Origin: Pseudomonas sp. PGPPP3
GTDB taxonomy: Bacteria > Pseudomonadota > Gammaproteobacteria > Pseudomonadales > Pseudomonadaceae
Length of the DNA stretch: 10,256 bases
Direction of reading: 5' to 3'
Assembly: GCA_002256055.1 (NCBI GenBank)
Contig: NKIE01000065.1
Location: 1-10,256 of the forward strand
Position numbers and translations under genes: made by a program. Below, piece after piece: positions 1-7,937 of the stretch; the stretch's first letter is position 1; each line of letters opens with the position of its first letter. Under the pieces are notes generated by a model. It had not been told where the DNA came from. It ran no database searches and was given only the letters and a program-made list of their open reading frames with translations.

Positions 1-312
1 AACCCAGGCACTTGACCTGATCAATCCATGTATAGGATGAGCACTTGCGCTTGCCGCAAAGCACTACAAATGCTCACTGCTGAAAGCAATGAGCGGTATC
101 GCTTTTCACCCGGAGCCATCCTCAGCCCGTCGAGTGCCATACGCATCACGCTGCTCGAAAAACAGCCTTAAACAGCAAATATGAGCGCGAGTATACATAA
201 AAAACGCGTGATATCGATACGACACTACGAGTATTGATCAACAACCTGTTACCAATCAACCCGACCGTAGCACACCGACCTCATTAAGCCGCCCCCTAGA
301 GCCTGCCGCGTG
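1..312. other. Non-coding region left of hldE with leftward RNA hairpins
   Basis: I see no confident gene here. On the minus strand there is a 41-codon open frame (146 down to 21, ATG start, weak ribosome site). Its product, beginning MRMALDGLRM, is not one I recognise, and I do not call it a gene. The minus-strand RNA would form a strong hairpin at 94-72: ten-base arms GCTCATTGCT and AGCAGTGAGC around a 3-nt loop, with a single G-U wobble. On the plus strand the same position is a C-A mismatch, so the structure fits leftward transcription better. A second, weaker stem lies at 62-41 (core TTTGCG/CGCAAG). Neither hairpin is followed by a U-run, so they are not typical intrinsic terminators. 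I also found no convincing terminator directly downstream of the hldE stop at 313. The region may be a 5' leader for a gene to the left or a small RNA. Confidence 0.4.
190..217 (-). promoter_or_regulatory. Candidate sigma-70 promoter, leftward
   Basis: Read on the minus strand, a -35-like TCGATA (217-212, 4 of 6 consensus matches) is followed after 16 nt by TATACT (195-190, 5 of 6 matches to TATAAT). The spacer contains a run of six T. Transcription would start near 183 and run left through the hairpins at 94-41. It would serve a gene beyond the left edge or a small RNA. This is a consensus match only, with no other support. Confidence 0.35.
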
Positions 313-1737
313 TCAGTCTGTAGCACGAATCTTCTCGACAATCGCCGTGGTCGAGCTGTTTTCCACCAGCCCCAGCACGCGCACTTCACCGCCGTAGCTG
401 CGCACGATATCGCCGCCCACCACACCGTCGATGCCGTAATCGCCGCCCTTGACCAGCACGTCGGGTTTGACCGCGCGCAGCAGGTTTTCCGGGGTGTCTT
501 CGCTGAAGCTCACCACCCAGTCCACCGCGCCAAGGCCGGCCAGTACCGCCATGCGTCGGTCGACCGAGTTGATCGGCCGGCCGGGGCCTTTCAGACGGCT
601 GACCGAGGCGTCGTCGTTGACTGCCAACACTAGGCGATCACCTTGGGCGCGGGCCTGCTCCAGATAAGTCACATGGCCGGCATGCAGGATGTCGAAGCAG
701 CCATTGGTGAAGACGATTTTCTCGCCGTGGGCGCGAGCATCCTCAATGCTGCACAGCAGCTGATCGAGGCTCAGCACGCCACGCTCGGAGCCGGTATCAC
801 GCTGAATCGCGCGGCGCAGTTCCGGCGCACTGATGGCTGCGGTGCCGAGTTTGCCAACCACGATACCAGCGGCCAGGTTGGCCAGGGCCACGGCGTGGGG
901 CAGCTCTTCACCGGCCGCCAGGCTGGCAGCCAGGGTGGAAATAACCGTATCGCCGGCACCGGTGACATCGAACACTTCACGGGCGCGGGCTGGTAGATGC
1001 AGGGCCGGATGTTCGGGACGCAGCAGGGTCATGCCGTGCTCGCCGCGAGTCACCAGCAAGGCGCCCAGCTCGAGCTCGCGCATCAGCTTGGCGCCCTTGG
1101 CCACCAACTCGGCCTCATCGGCGCAGGCACCGACAACCACTTCAAACTCATGCAGGTTCGGGGTGATCAGGCTGGCACCACGGTAGATGGAAAAGTCCTT
1201 GCCCTTGGGATCGGCCAGCACCGGAATGCCGCGCGAACGCGCCGCCTGCAGCAGCACCTGATGGTTCTGCAACGCGCCCTTACCGTAGTCCGACAGCACC
1301 AGCACCTTGACGCCATCGAGCAGCGCTTCGACTTCGACCGCTAGCGCAGCGGCATCGGTGTTGAAGGGCTCTTCGAAGTCCATGCGCAGCAATTGCTGGT
1401 GACGGCTCATAACCCGCAACTTGACGATGGTTGGCTGGTTGGCGATGCGCTGAAAAGAGGTTTTCACCCCCACAGCGGCCAAGCTGTTGCTCAGACTATC
1501 CGCCGCCTCATCGGCGCCAGTCACGCCCACCAACAGCGCGGGCGCACCGAGGGCGGCGATGTTCAGCGCGACGTTGGCCGCGCCGCCCGGACGGTCTTCG
1601 ATCTGCTCGACCTTGACCACCGGCACTGGCGCCTCCGGAGAAATCCGCGAAGTGCCGCCATGCCAGTAGCGGTCGAGCATGACATCACCGACCACCAATA
1701 CGGCGGCCTGGTCGAAACGGGGCATGGACAACTTCAT
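313..1737 (-). CDS. hldE: Bifunctional heptose 7-phosphate kinase / heptose 1-phosphate adenylyltransferase HldE
   Basis: This cytoplasmic enzyme phosphorylates D-glycero-D-manno-heptose 7-phosphate and later adenylylates the 1-phosphate, producing the ADP-heptose precursor of the LPS inner core. The 474 residues show both domains. The N-terminal PfkB/ribokinase-type kinase (about 1-320) has GDVMLDRYW at 17-25, RPGGAANV at 49-56 and the anion-hole/catalytic motif DVTGAGDTV at 257-265 (catalytic Asp263). The C-terminal nucleotidyltransferase (about 340-474) has [13 protein letters not shown] at 343-355 with the HxGH motif, and the ending ENSSTT at 459-464. The length is close to E. coli HldE (477 aa). 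The start is supported by GGAG five bases upstream of ATG (minus strand of 1746-1743) and by the family N-terminus. It is the last gene of the leftward msbA-mig-14-dnpA-hldE run, after a 93-nt gap. That gap contains a good -10-like TATGAT (1790-1785) without a clear -35, so an extra internal promoter is possible. Confidence 0.97.
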   Translation of the reverse strand: MKLSMPRFDQAAVLVVGDVMLDRYWHGGTSRISPEAPVPVVKVEQIEDRPGGAANVALNIAALGAPALLVGVTGADEAADSLSNSLAAVGVKTSFQRIANQPTIVKLRVMSRHQQLLRMDFEEPFNTDAAALAVEVEALLDGVKVLVLSDYGKGALQNHQVLLQAARSRGIPVLADPKGKDFSIYRGASLITPNLHEFEVVVGACADEAELVAKGAKLMRELELGALLVTRGEHGMTLLRPEHPALHLPARAREVFDVTGAGDTVISTLAASLAAGEELPHAVALANLAAGIVVGKLGTAAISAPELRRAIQRDTGSERGVLSLDQLLCSIEDARAHGEKIVFTNGCFDILHAGHVTYLEQARAQGDRLVLAVNDDASVSRLKGPGRPINSVDRRMAVLAGLGAVDWVVSFSEDTPENLLRAVKPDVLVKGGDYGIDGVVGGDIVRSYGGEVRVLGLVENSSTTAIVEKIRATD

Positions 1738-1830
1738 GGAGACTCCGGCGTGGGGGCGTGTGTGCGGCGGTAAAAATGCGGCGAATCATAACATGGCCGC
1801 CCGTTCGGGTATTTCCAGCCAGGCCGAGAC

Positions 1831-3225
1831 CTACAAGTGGCGCACCCAGAACAGCTCATGACGACGCACGGCTTTGCGGAAGAACTCGTCTTCACCGGTG
1901 GCAGGCCAGCGGCGCCCGGCCAGGACGAACTGGATCAGCCGGCGCAAACGCTTTTTCAGCGGCAGACGGCCCTGTAAATCATGCTGCATGGCCAGCGCCA
2001 TGGCTTTGTCCAGTTGCAGTGCCGGGCTCAGCGGCAAACTCCACACGCCATCGGCAGGCAAGGCTGTGAGCGCCGGCGGCAGGGCGATGCCATTGCCAGC
2101 AGGCCCCATGGGCCAGCGGTCGTTGTCGTGCAGGTGGTTGGCATAGAGAAGCAGGGTCTTCGGTTGCCAACTGCTGGCCTGGATCGCCGCCAGCAGGGCC
2201 TGGGTGGCGGCGACGTGATCACTGTGCGGGTCGAGCTCGGGGTGCGGGGTAACCACCACGTCGGGGCGAAAATGCTCCAGCAGGGAGACCAAATCAGCCT
2301 GCAGATTATGCCCCGTCGGCTGGCCATCGGCGTCCGCCGGCAGGCGCAGCGGATTGTGCTGGCGCACGCTGCGTATATCGCTCGCACCCGACTCGCGGGA
2401 TGCCAACACCTCTGCCGGCGCAGCGAGCATAGCCGGCAGCTGTAGGCAGTAATAGCCCAGTTGCACACAGCGCTGCTGGGCCACACCACCCCAGAGCGGA
2501 ACGGCCAAGCTGTCCCAGGCGCGCAAGCGGCCTTTCAGTTGCGCCGCAGCGGCCTTGTCCAACCCCAACTGCTGATAAGCCTCGGCCTCGATCTCGCCCT
2601 GGGTCAGGGTGACGATGCTGACTTGCGCGGCTTGGCTGTACAGGCCAAAGGCCGCCAACTCGGCATCATCGGCATGGGGCGCGATGATCATCAGCGATTG
2701 CTGGCGATAGTCGGGAGAACTGCAGACATGCAGAGTGGCGCTAGCGGCCAAGCGACACAAGCGCCCGCGCAACGGCAATTGACCGGCCTGCACAGCCGCC
2801 AGTTGGCCGGACAGATTGAGGTAGCGCTCGCCCCGCACGCCGCGTTCAAAGTCCTGGCGGTCATCGCCCAGCAACACATAAGGGTCGAGCCAGCGGCCCA
2901 GCCAGGTACTGCGCACCTGCAATTGCAGGATCAGGGTGTCACCGACCGGCAACTCATCGGCCAACTGCAGACGGCCCGCGCTCAGCGTCGCTGCCACGCT
3001 CGGTGTGCCAGTGGGGAAGGCGTACTGGTAATCCTCGTCCGGTGCATAGAACAAATGATCGGCAAACCAGGCCTCATGGCCGATCCAGCCCAGCAACATG
3101 GCCAACGGCAGCAGCCACCAAGCCACGGTAAAGGCCAAGAGGAGCAGGGCAATCAGCGCCAGCAGCAAAGCTATGCGCTTGTTGCGCCGATGGTGTTTCA
3201 GCAACTGCTGCTTGCGCGCGCTCAT
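1831..3225 (-). CDS. dnpA: PIG-L family de-N-acetylase, DnpA-like, membrane anchored
   Basis: PIG-L family enzymes are metal-dependent deacetylases of N-acetylglucosamine-type substrates. The P. aeruginosa relative DnpA (PA5002, from memory) was linked to antibiotic tolerance and persistence; its natural substrate is not settled. The 464-residue product begins with a basic stretch, then one or two hydrophobic segments (about 18-50), suggesting inner-membrane anchoring. The PIG-L domain follows at about 178-365. It has the first metal/catalytic motif PHADDAE at 183-189 (His184, Asp186, Asp187), a variant of the usual PHPDDE, and a second metal motif HSDH at 334-337 preceded by PHPE at 327-330. 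The open frame extends upstream to 3423, but that part overlaps mig-14 in another frame. I start at ATG 3225, 4 nt after the mig-14 stop, with AGGTG in the mig-14 tail as ribosome site. Coupled translation with mig-14 is likely. Confidence is high for the family and moderate for orthology to DnpA. Confidence 0.88.
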   Translation of the reverse strand: MSARKQQLLKHHRRNKRIALLLALIALLLLAFTVAWWLLPLAMLLGWIGHEAWFADHLFYAPDEDYQYAFPTGTPSVAATLSAGRLQLADELPVGDTLILQLQVRSTWLGRWLDPYVLLGDDRQDFERGVRGERYLNLSGQLAAVQAGQLPLRGRLCRLAASATLHVCSSPDYRQQSLMIIAPHADDAELAAFGLYSQAAQVSIVTLTQGEIEAEAYQQLGLDKAAAAQLKGRLRAWDSLAVPLWGGVAQQRCVQLGYYCLQLPAMLAAPAEVLASRESGASDIRSVRQHNPLRLPADADGQPTGHNLQADLVSLLEHFRPDVVVTPHPELDPHSDHVAATQALLAAIQASSWQPKTLLLYANHLHDNDRWPMGPAGNGIALPPALTALPADGVWSLPLSPALQLDKAMALAMQHDLQGRLPLKKRLRRLIQFVLAGRRWPATGEDEFFRKAVRRHELFWVRHL

Positions 3226-3229
3226 CGCA

Positions 3230-4129
3230 TCACACCTGATAGACCGGCTGGCGATTGCACCAGCGGTCTTTGTATTGACGGTCGGCGCGACCGAAGGAGT
3301 AGCGCAGCGGCTTGCCCAGCGCTCGCGCCTCGCTCCAGGCATTTTGCGTGTTGACGAAACTGAGCACGCTACCAGGGCTGAATTCGCGGTTCTGCGGGTC
3401 GACGCCGCCGTTGATGTATTCAAGGCTGACCCACTGCGGGGCCTCGACGCGATAGAGAATCTGGATCGCTACCGGCTGGTCCTGCAGGTAGATCAACGAG
3501 CCGGCCATAAACTCGCGCAGCAGCGCGAATACCTCGGCCAGATGATCCTTGCCGGTGGCCTCGAAACCCCAACGGCGCTGGAATAGCTCGGCATATATGG
3601 TCGCCTGTTCGACAGCACTCAGCTCCAACATCGGCCGGATCACGCCGCCCGCCTCTTCCAGCAGGCGCTGTTCGCGGCGCTGGTTGTAGCGGAATTTCTT
3701 GCTGTATTCCTCAGGCTCACGGGCCAGCGCCAGACCTTCCGGCTGTTCGCGCAGGGTGCTGAATTGCTCCGCATTCAGTACCGATACATAGCGTGCCTGA
3801 TGGCGTAACGGCACCTGTGCAGAGGGTGCTGCCGGCAAGATGATTTCTGCATTGCCCAGATCAAACAAGCCACGCTGACCGTGACGTTTGAGCACATCCT
3901 TGGACAGCGCCAGATAGCGCCCCCATGCCGGTAACGCCGCCTGTAACTCGCCATGTTCCAGCCAGCCGAGGTAGCGCACCGGGATGCCGGCCAAGCCAGC
4001 CAGACGCTCGACCACCTGGGGATGGGTCGCCACGCTGCCACCAAAGCGCTGCCAAGCGTCGGCATAGGCCGCTGCATCAATCGGCGTCCAGCCGCGCTCA
4101 CGCCAAGCACGCAGACGGTTGAGGATCAA
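3230..4129 (-). CDS. mig-14: Mig-14 family protein (antimicrobial peptide resistance), GNAT/FemAB-like
   Basis: Mig-14 was described in Salmonella as an inner-membrane-associated protein needed for resistance to cationic antimicrobial peptides; its biochemical activity is unknown. This 299-residue product has the family's look: a start resembling MILNRLRAWRERGW, a basic patch KKFRYNQRREQR at 144-155, the RRWGFEATGKDHL stretch at 185-197, and a C-terminal half resembling GNAT/FemAB acyltransferases (ALGKPLRYSFGRAD at 270-283). I see no signal peptide or obvious membrane segment. The start is TTG at 4129, overlapping the msbA stop as TTGA. The frame is closed by a stop at 4156-4154, and no ATG or GTG lies between that stop and the conserved N-terminus, so TTG is effectively forced. 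The nearest purine-rich ribosome-like site (GAGGAG) is about 20 nt upstream, so translation probably depends on coupling to msbA. dnpA follows 4 nt downstream. Confidence 0.88.
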   Translation of the reverse strand: MILNRLRAWRERGWTPIDAAAYADAWQRFGGSVATHPQVVERLAGLAGIPVRYLGWLEHGELQAALPAWGRYLALSKDVLKRHGQRGLFDLGNAEIILPAAPSAQVPLRHQARYVSVLNAEQFSTLREQPEGLALAREPEEYSKKFRYNQRREQRLLEEAGGVIRPMLELSAVEQATIYAELFQRRWGFEATGKDHLAEVFALLREFMAGSLIYLQDQPVAIQILYRVEAPQWVSLEYINGGVDPQNREFSPGSVLSFVNTQNAWSEARALGKPLRYSFGRADRQYKDRWCNRQPVYQV

Positions 4130-5946
4130 GCCGGCAACTCGACAGCCAACTCCTCACCACCCTCTTCAAACTGACGGGCGTGCAAGCGGGTGTAATAGCC
4201 ATTCTGCGCCAGCAGCTCAGCGTGGCTGCCGCGCTCGACGATGCGGCCCTGATCCATCACCAGAATCAGGTCAGCCTTCTCGATGGTGCTTAGACGGTGA
4301 GCGATCACCAGCGTGGTGCGGCCCTGCATAACCTTGTCTAGCGCGCCCTGGATATGCCGCTCAGACTCGGTATCGAGTGCCGAAGTGGCCTCGTCGAGAA
4401 TCAACACCGGAGCATTCTTCAACAGCGCCCGAGCAATCGCCAGACGCTGGCGCTGGCCGCCGGACAACAGCACGCCGTTCTCGCCCACCAGCGTCTGGTA
4501 GGACTGCGGCATCTTCTCGATAAATTCATCGGCATAGGCGGCGGCGGCTGCCTGCTGGATATCCACCAGCGGCGCGCCGGCCAGGTCGCCATAGGCAATA
4601 TTGTTGGCCACGGTGTCGTTGAACAAGGTGACCTGCTGGGTGACCAAGGCAATGTGCCGGCGCAAATTGCGCAGGGTGTAGTCCTCAACGTCCACACCAT
4701 CCAGCAGGATCTGCCCTTGCTCATGGTGATAGAAGCGCGGCACCAGACTGGCCAAGGTCGACTTGCCACTGCCGGAACGGCCGACCAAAGCCACCATCTG
4801 CCCCGGCTCGGCGACAAAGCTGATGTCGTGCAGCACAGCCTTGTCAGTATCCGGATACTGGAAGGTCAGGTTGCGCACTTCCAGGCGACCACTGCCACGC
4901 TCGCGCTCGACCGTGCCGTTATCCACTTCACTGGGCTCATCGAGCTGCTCGAAAATGCTCTCAGCACCGGCCAAGCCCTTCTGCACCGTCGAGCTGACTT
5001 CCGAAAGCTGACGGATCGGCTTGGGCAGCAAGCCAGCCATGGTGATATAGGCCACCAGATCGCCGGCCGACGAATCGCCACGCAGATACAGCACCAGGAA
5101 CATCACCATGGCCATGGCGCTGTAGGTCACCAACTGCAACAACGGGGTATACACCGCACCGGTCTTGACCATACGCAACTGTTTGTCGGTATTGCTCTGG
5201 CTGGCACTGTGAAAGCGCTCCTGCTCATAGCCTTCACCGCCAAAACTGCGCACCACCCGGTAACCCTGAATGGTCTCGGAAGCCACATGGGTCACATCCC
5301 CCATAGCCACCTGGATCTTCTTGCTCTGCTTGCGAAATTTCTTGCTAGTACTGCTGACCATCAAACCGATCAGCGGCAGGATCGCCAGCATCACCAGAGT
5401 CAGCTTCCAGTTCATCCACAGTAGTGAGGCAAACAGGAACACCACGGTCATGCCCTCGCGAATCACCACCTTGATTGCATCGGTGGCGGCGCCTGTGACC
5501 ATGGTGACGTTAAAGGTGATGCGTGAAATCAGGTGGCCGGAGTTGTGGCTGTCGAAGTAACGATTGGGCAGCACCAGCAGCTTGTTGAACAGAGCGACAC
5601 GCAGGTCATGCACCAAGCCCAACGACACCCGTGCCAAAAAGAAGTTACCCAGAAAGGAGCCAAGCCCTTGCCAGGCTGCGATCAGCACGATCAGCAGCGG
5701 CACAGCCTGCAGCAGCGGCAAGTTGGGTAAATAGTCATTGGGCGGAAACAGGCTGGCCTCGGGATTAGACAGGCCATCGACAAAATACTTGAGAATGTAA
5801 GCCAGCATCGGCTGGGTCGAGGCGAAGATCAGAAAGCCGAGAATACTCAGCAAAAACATGCCGGTGTAGGGGCGGACGTAGCCCAGCAAACGCAAATAAA
5901 TACGCAGGCTTGCAGAGGCCTCAGCCGCCTCGATTTTCTTGCCCAT
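4126..5946 (-). CDS. msbA: Lipid A-core flippase MsbA (ABC exporter)
   Basis: MsbA is a homodimeric inner-membrane ABC exporter that uses ATP to flip core-lipid A from the cytoplasmic to the periplasmic leaflet. The 606-residue half-transporter has an N-terminal exporter membrane domain (about 20-325, six expected helices, clear ones near 30-55, 83-105, 160-200 and 265-290). The C-terminal nucleotide-binding domain carries Walker A GRSGSGKST at 389-397, a Q-loop near 437, the signature LSGGQRQR at 494-501, Walker B LILDEATSALD at 515-525 and switch His550. The length is close to other Pseudomonas MsbA proteins (about 600). ATG at 5946 has GTGGA about 9 nt upstream. It is the first gene of the leftward operon, divergent from waaL, and its stop overlaps the mig-14 start. 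A lipid-A flippase is favoured over a generic exporter because hldE, waaL and glycosyltransferases flank it. Confidence 0.96.
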   Translation of the reverse strand: MGKKIEAAEASASLRIYLRLLGYVRPYTGMFLLSILGFLIFASTQPMLAYILKYFVDGLSNPEASLFPPNDYLPNLPLLQAVPLLIVLIAAWQGLGSFLGNFFLARVSLGLVHDLRVALFNKLLVLPNRYFDSHNSGHLISRITFNVTMVTGAATDAIKVVIREGMTVVFLFASLLWMNWKLTLVMLAILPLIGLMVSSTSKKFRKQSKKIQVAMGDVTHVASETIQGYRVVRSFGGEGYEQERFHSASQSNTDKQLRMVKTGAVYTPLLQLVTYSAMAMVMFLVLYLRGDSSAGDLVAYITMAGLLPKPIRQLSEVSSTVQKGLAGAESIFEQLDEPSEVDNGTVERERGSGRLEVRNLTFQYPDTDKAVLHDISFVAEPGQMVALVGRSGSGKSTLASLVPRFYHHEQGQILLDGVDVEDYTLRNLRRHIALVTQQVTLFNDTVANNIAYGDLAGAPLVDIQQAAAAAYADEFIEKMPQSYQTLVGENGVLLSGGQRQRLAIARALLKNAPVLILDEATSALDTESERHIQGALDKVMQGRTTLVIAHRLSTIEKADLILVMDQGRIVERGSHAELLAQNGYYTRLHARQFEEGGEELAVELPA

Positions 5947-6023
5947 GAATCAAAATCCACATGCCATTAAGGGCGCAGATGCTACCACAATGCCCATATC
6001 CTGACGCATGACTTGGGCGACCT

Positions 6024-6045
6024 GTGAGCCTACATAAAAGCTCAC
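6024..6045. promoter_or_regulatory. Dyad in the divergent msbA/waaL promoter region
   Basis: GTGAGC at 6024-6029 and GCTCAC at 6040-6045 form a perfect 6-bp inverted repeat separated by 10 AT-rich bases. A third copy, GCTCAC, lies at 6069-6074. The half-sites are 16 bases apart centre to centre, which would suit a dimeric regulator or could form an RNA stem. A -10-like TAGAAT lies at 6063-6068 on the plus strand and would start transcription near 6075, ahead of the waaL ATG at 6103. The dyad would then sit over its -35 position, where the match to consensus is poor. I do not recognise the site, and its function is inference. Confidence 0.35.
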
Positions 6046-6102
6046 CCGCAACGGCATTCAAGTAGAATGCTCACACCTACAACAGCTCTGAGTCAGGGAT
6101 CG

Positions 6103-7293
6103 ATGCACACCTCAAATCGAACACGTCGAGAAGCCGCATTAACCTTTATTTCGTCTCGATTGCTGCCGCTCGGCTACTTTGTTCTGCTGATTGGGCTAAG
6201 CCTACTCCCCGACCGCAACAGCTATCACAAATTCTTCTACCTGCTGATTGCTATACCAACGCTCACCGCCCTCGCCCTTTCGCCTGCCACACTGACCAAA
6301 CTGAGCAAAGAGCCGGTAATAATCGCCTTCATGGCATTTTCGGCGTGGGCGCTAGTGAGCCTAAGCTGGTCTGACACCGACTCATCAACGGCCAGCCTGC
6401 TAAAACGCCCCATCTATATATTTATGCTTTTTGCATGCTGTACATTAATCGCCCAGCAATCACTTAAAAGACTCGAATTAACATCTTTACTCGCTGCCAT
6501 AAGCATGCTGGCAGTATCAGTATACTCACTCATTGTGTTTGCTAATTCCTGGACCCCAGAAAGTCGCCTCATCGGCCCCGGCGCACTGGACAATCCACTT
6601 TTAAGTTCCCATTTATTTGGATTCTTTCTGACTATATGGCTCGGCCTTGCCATAACCCTTCCCAATCAAAAACTTTGGTTAATAGCAGCACCAATAGTCA
6701 TTGCCACCGCCACTCTTCTCGCCACAGGATCGCGAACACCAATCGTTGCAATTTTTTTAGCTTCTAGCTGGCTCGCTCTCTGCGCCTGGAACAAGCGCTC
6801 AGCCCTGCTTATTTCAGGAGGGATCTTAGGACTACTTTCATTACTAATCATTTATCCTGAATCACTTTTAAACAGAGGATCGTCATACCGACTGGAACTT
6901 TGGCAGGCCGCACTAGAAAAGGTTAGCCATACTCCTTGGCTTGGACTTGGCTTTGATGCGCACCTAGCAATAAAACTCGACGACATCCCATATTCTTTTA
7001 GCGAGCCTCACAGCTTTGCCATTGGCGTACTCTATTACACTGGAATCATCGGCCTAAGCATCTGGTTAGCGATGCATGTAGCCGCGCTATTCCACTGCTG
7101 GAAACAGCGTGACAATGCTCTATTTATGATAGCTGGCGGGCTGCTAATTTACGGCATGGGGGCAGGACTAACGGAGGGCGGCGGCATTCTCATGCGCCCA
7201 AAAGAACACTGGTTTTTAACTTGGATTCCACTTGCACTCATAGCAGCACTTAACATCAGCAATCGCTGCGCAACAGAGACAAAAACACAATGA
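6103..7293 (+). CDS. waaL: O-antigen ligase WaaL (Wzy_C-type)
   Basis: WaaL is an inner-membrane ligase that transfers undecaprenyl-linked O-antigen to lipid A-core on the periplasmic face. The product (396 residues from this start) is strongly hydrophobic throughout, with roughly ten to twelve predicted membrane segments. It has the Wzy_C pattern near the C-terminus: GSRTP (Arg210), then YRLELWQAAL (Arg263), and PHSFAIGVLYYTGIIGL with His303. From memory, the catalytically important histidine of P. aeruginosa WaaL is also numbered 303, which would agree with this start. An in-frame ATG at 6067 exists, but it overlaps a possible -10 (TAGAAT) and lacks a ribosome site. ATG 6103 has AGGGA just upstream. 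Base composition is much more AT-rich than msbA or hldE (21 of 60 G+C at 6421-6480), as expected for a ligase tracking variable O-antigens. The stop overlaps the next gene as ATGA. A Wzy polymerase is a less likely alternative given the location. Confidence 0.9.
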   Translation: MHTSNRTRREAALTFISSRLLPLGYFVLLIGLSLLPDRNSYHKFFYLLIAIPTLTALALSPATLTKLSKEPVIIAFMAFSAWALVSLSWSDTDSSTASLLKRPIYIFMLFACCTLIAQQSLKRLELTSLLAAISMLAVSVYSLIVFANSWTPESRLIGPGALDNPLLSSHLFGFFLTIWLGLAITLPNQKLWLIAAPIVIATATLLATGSRTPIVAIFLASSWLALCAWNKRSALLISGGILGLLSLLIIYPESLLNRGSSYRLELWQAALEKVSHTPWLGLGFDAHLAIKLDDIPYSFSEPHSFAIGVLYYTGIIGLSIWLAMHVAALFHCWKQRDNALFMIAGGLLIYGMGAGLTEGGGILMRPKEHWFLTWIPLALIAALNISNRCATETKTQ

Positions 7294-7934
7294 TCAACTT
7301 ATCTGACAATCAACTTCAAGCACTATCAGAAAACGCCATCGTACTGGAAAGCGACGGCCTAGGCGCAAAAGTATTAAAACTAAAAGACGATAGTTTTCTT
7401 AAGCTTTTTCGCAAGCGCAGTCTTTTTTCCAGCGAAACACTTAAGCCCTACGCAATCCGCTTTGCCGAAAATGCTGAAAAACTACGCGCACGCGCCTTTA
7501 TAAGCCCCAAAATAATTCAGGTTTACTCACTCACCGGACCAGTTAATGCAACAGCCGTACATTATCAACCGCTACCAGGAAACACTCTACGCAGCGAGCT
7601 ATCTAACAGCAGTACAGAACGCAGCAAGCTGTTGATTAAACAATTTGGTGCGCTACTAGCAAAAATGCATGAAAGTGGCGTTTACTTCCGCTCCGCACAC
7701 CTAGGAAACATTTTGGTCCAGCCGGACGGAAATTTTGGCCTAATCGACCTTGCAGACATGAAAATCAGCAACTCCAAGCTCACCCTAAACAAAAGGCTAC
7801 GCAATCTTAAACATATAAGCCGCTATAAAGAAGACAAACACTGGCTATTTGAACTATTCCGACAGGAGCTTAAAGCCGGCTACAGCCAATATGCAAAAGA
7901 GCCAGCAGAAAAACTCTTCCCAAATAAAGATTAA
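7290..7934 (+). CDS. Kinase-fold protein of the WaaP/InaA (toluene tolerance-type) group
   Basis: The 214-residue soluble protein resembles Pseudomonas proteins annotated as LPS kinase/InaA-type or toluene tolerance proteins, found beside waaL (PA4998 in P. aeruginosa, from memory). Kinase-fold features visible are an N-lobe strand pattern KVLKLKDDSFLKLF at 27-40 with a possible ATP-binding Lys38, a catalytic-loop-like SAHLGNIL at 135-142 with Asn140, and a metal-binding loop LIDLADM at 151-157 (Asp153) in place of DFG. The usual HxD or HGDL motif before HxGN is replaced by YFRSA, so the standard catalytic Asp is absent. It may be a pseudokinase or use a different residue. Translation starts at an ATG overlapping the waaL stop (ATGA), so it is coupled to waaL and probably works with core or O-antigen assembly. 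Codon use is AT-rich (21 of 60 G+C at 7801-7860), like waaL. The substrate is unknown. Confidence 0.75.
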   Translation: MINLSDNQLQALSENAIVLESDGLGAKVLKLKDDSFLKLFRKRSLFSSETLKPYAIRFAENAEKLRARAFISPKIIQVYSLTGPVNATAVHYQPLPGNTLRSELSNSSTERSKLLIKQFGALLAKMHESGVYFRSAHLGNILVQPDGNFGLIDLADMKISNSKLTLNKRLRNLKHISRYKEDKHWLFELFRQELKAGYSQYAKEPAEKLFPNKD

Positions 7935-7937
7935 AAA

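Noticed and set aside
1738..1830. Strong promoter for hldE in the 93-nt gap
   Set aside because: TATGAT at 1790-1785 is a good -10, but none of the 16-18 nt spacings gives a reasonable -35. It is mentioned under hldE rather than called.
2461..3354. 297-codon open frame on the plus strand
   Set aside because: Antisense to dnpA and the 3' end of mig-14, with no recognisable domain and a Q/R/A-rich composition typical of shadow frames.
3226..3423. 66-codon N-terminal extension of dnpA
   Set aside because: This part overlaps the conserved mig-14 C-terminus in another frame and reads as a low-complexity S/T/A/R tract. ATG 3225 gives a basic N-terminus followed directly by the membrane anchor.
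4354..5424. 356-codon open frame on the plus strand
   Set aside because: It lies wholly antisense to msbA, which has every ABC exporter motif. The low-complexity H/Q/G-rich translation is typical of a shadow frame in GC-rich DNA.
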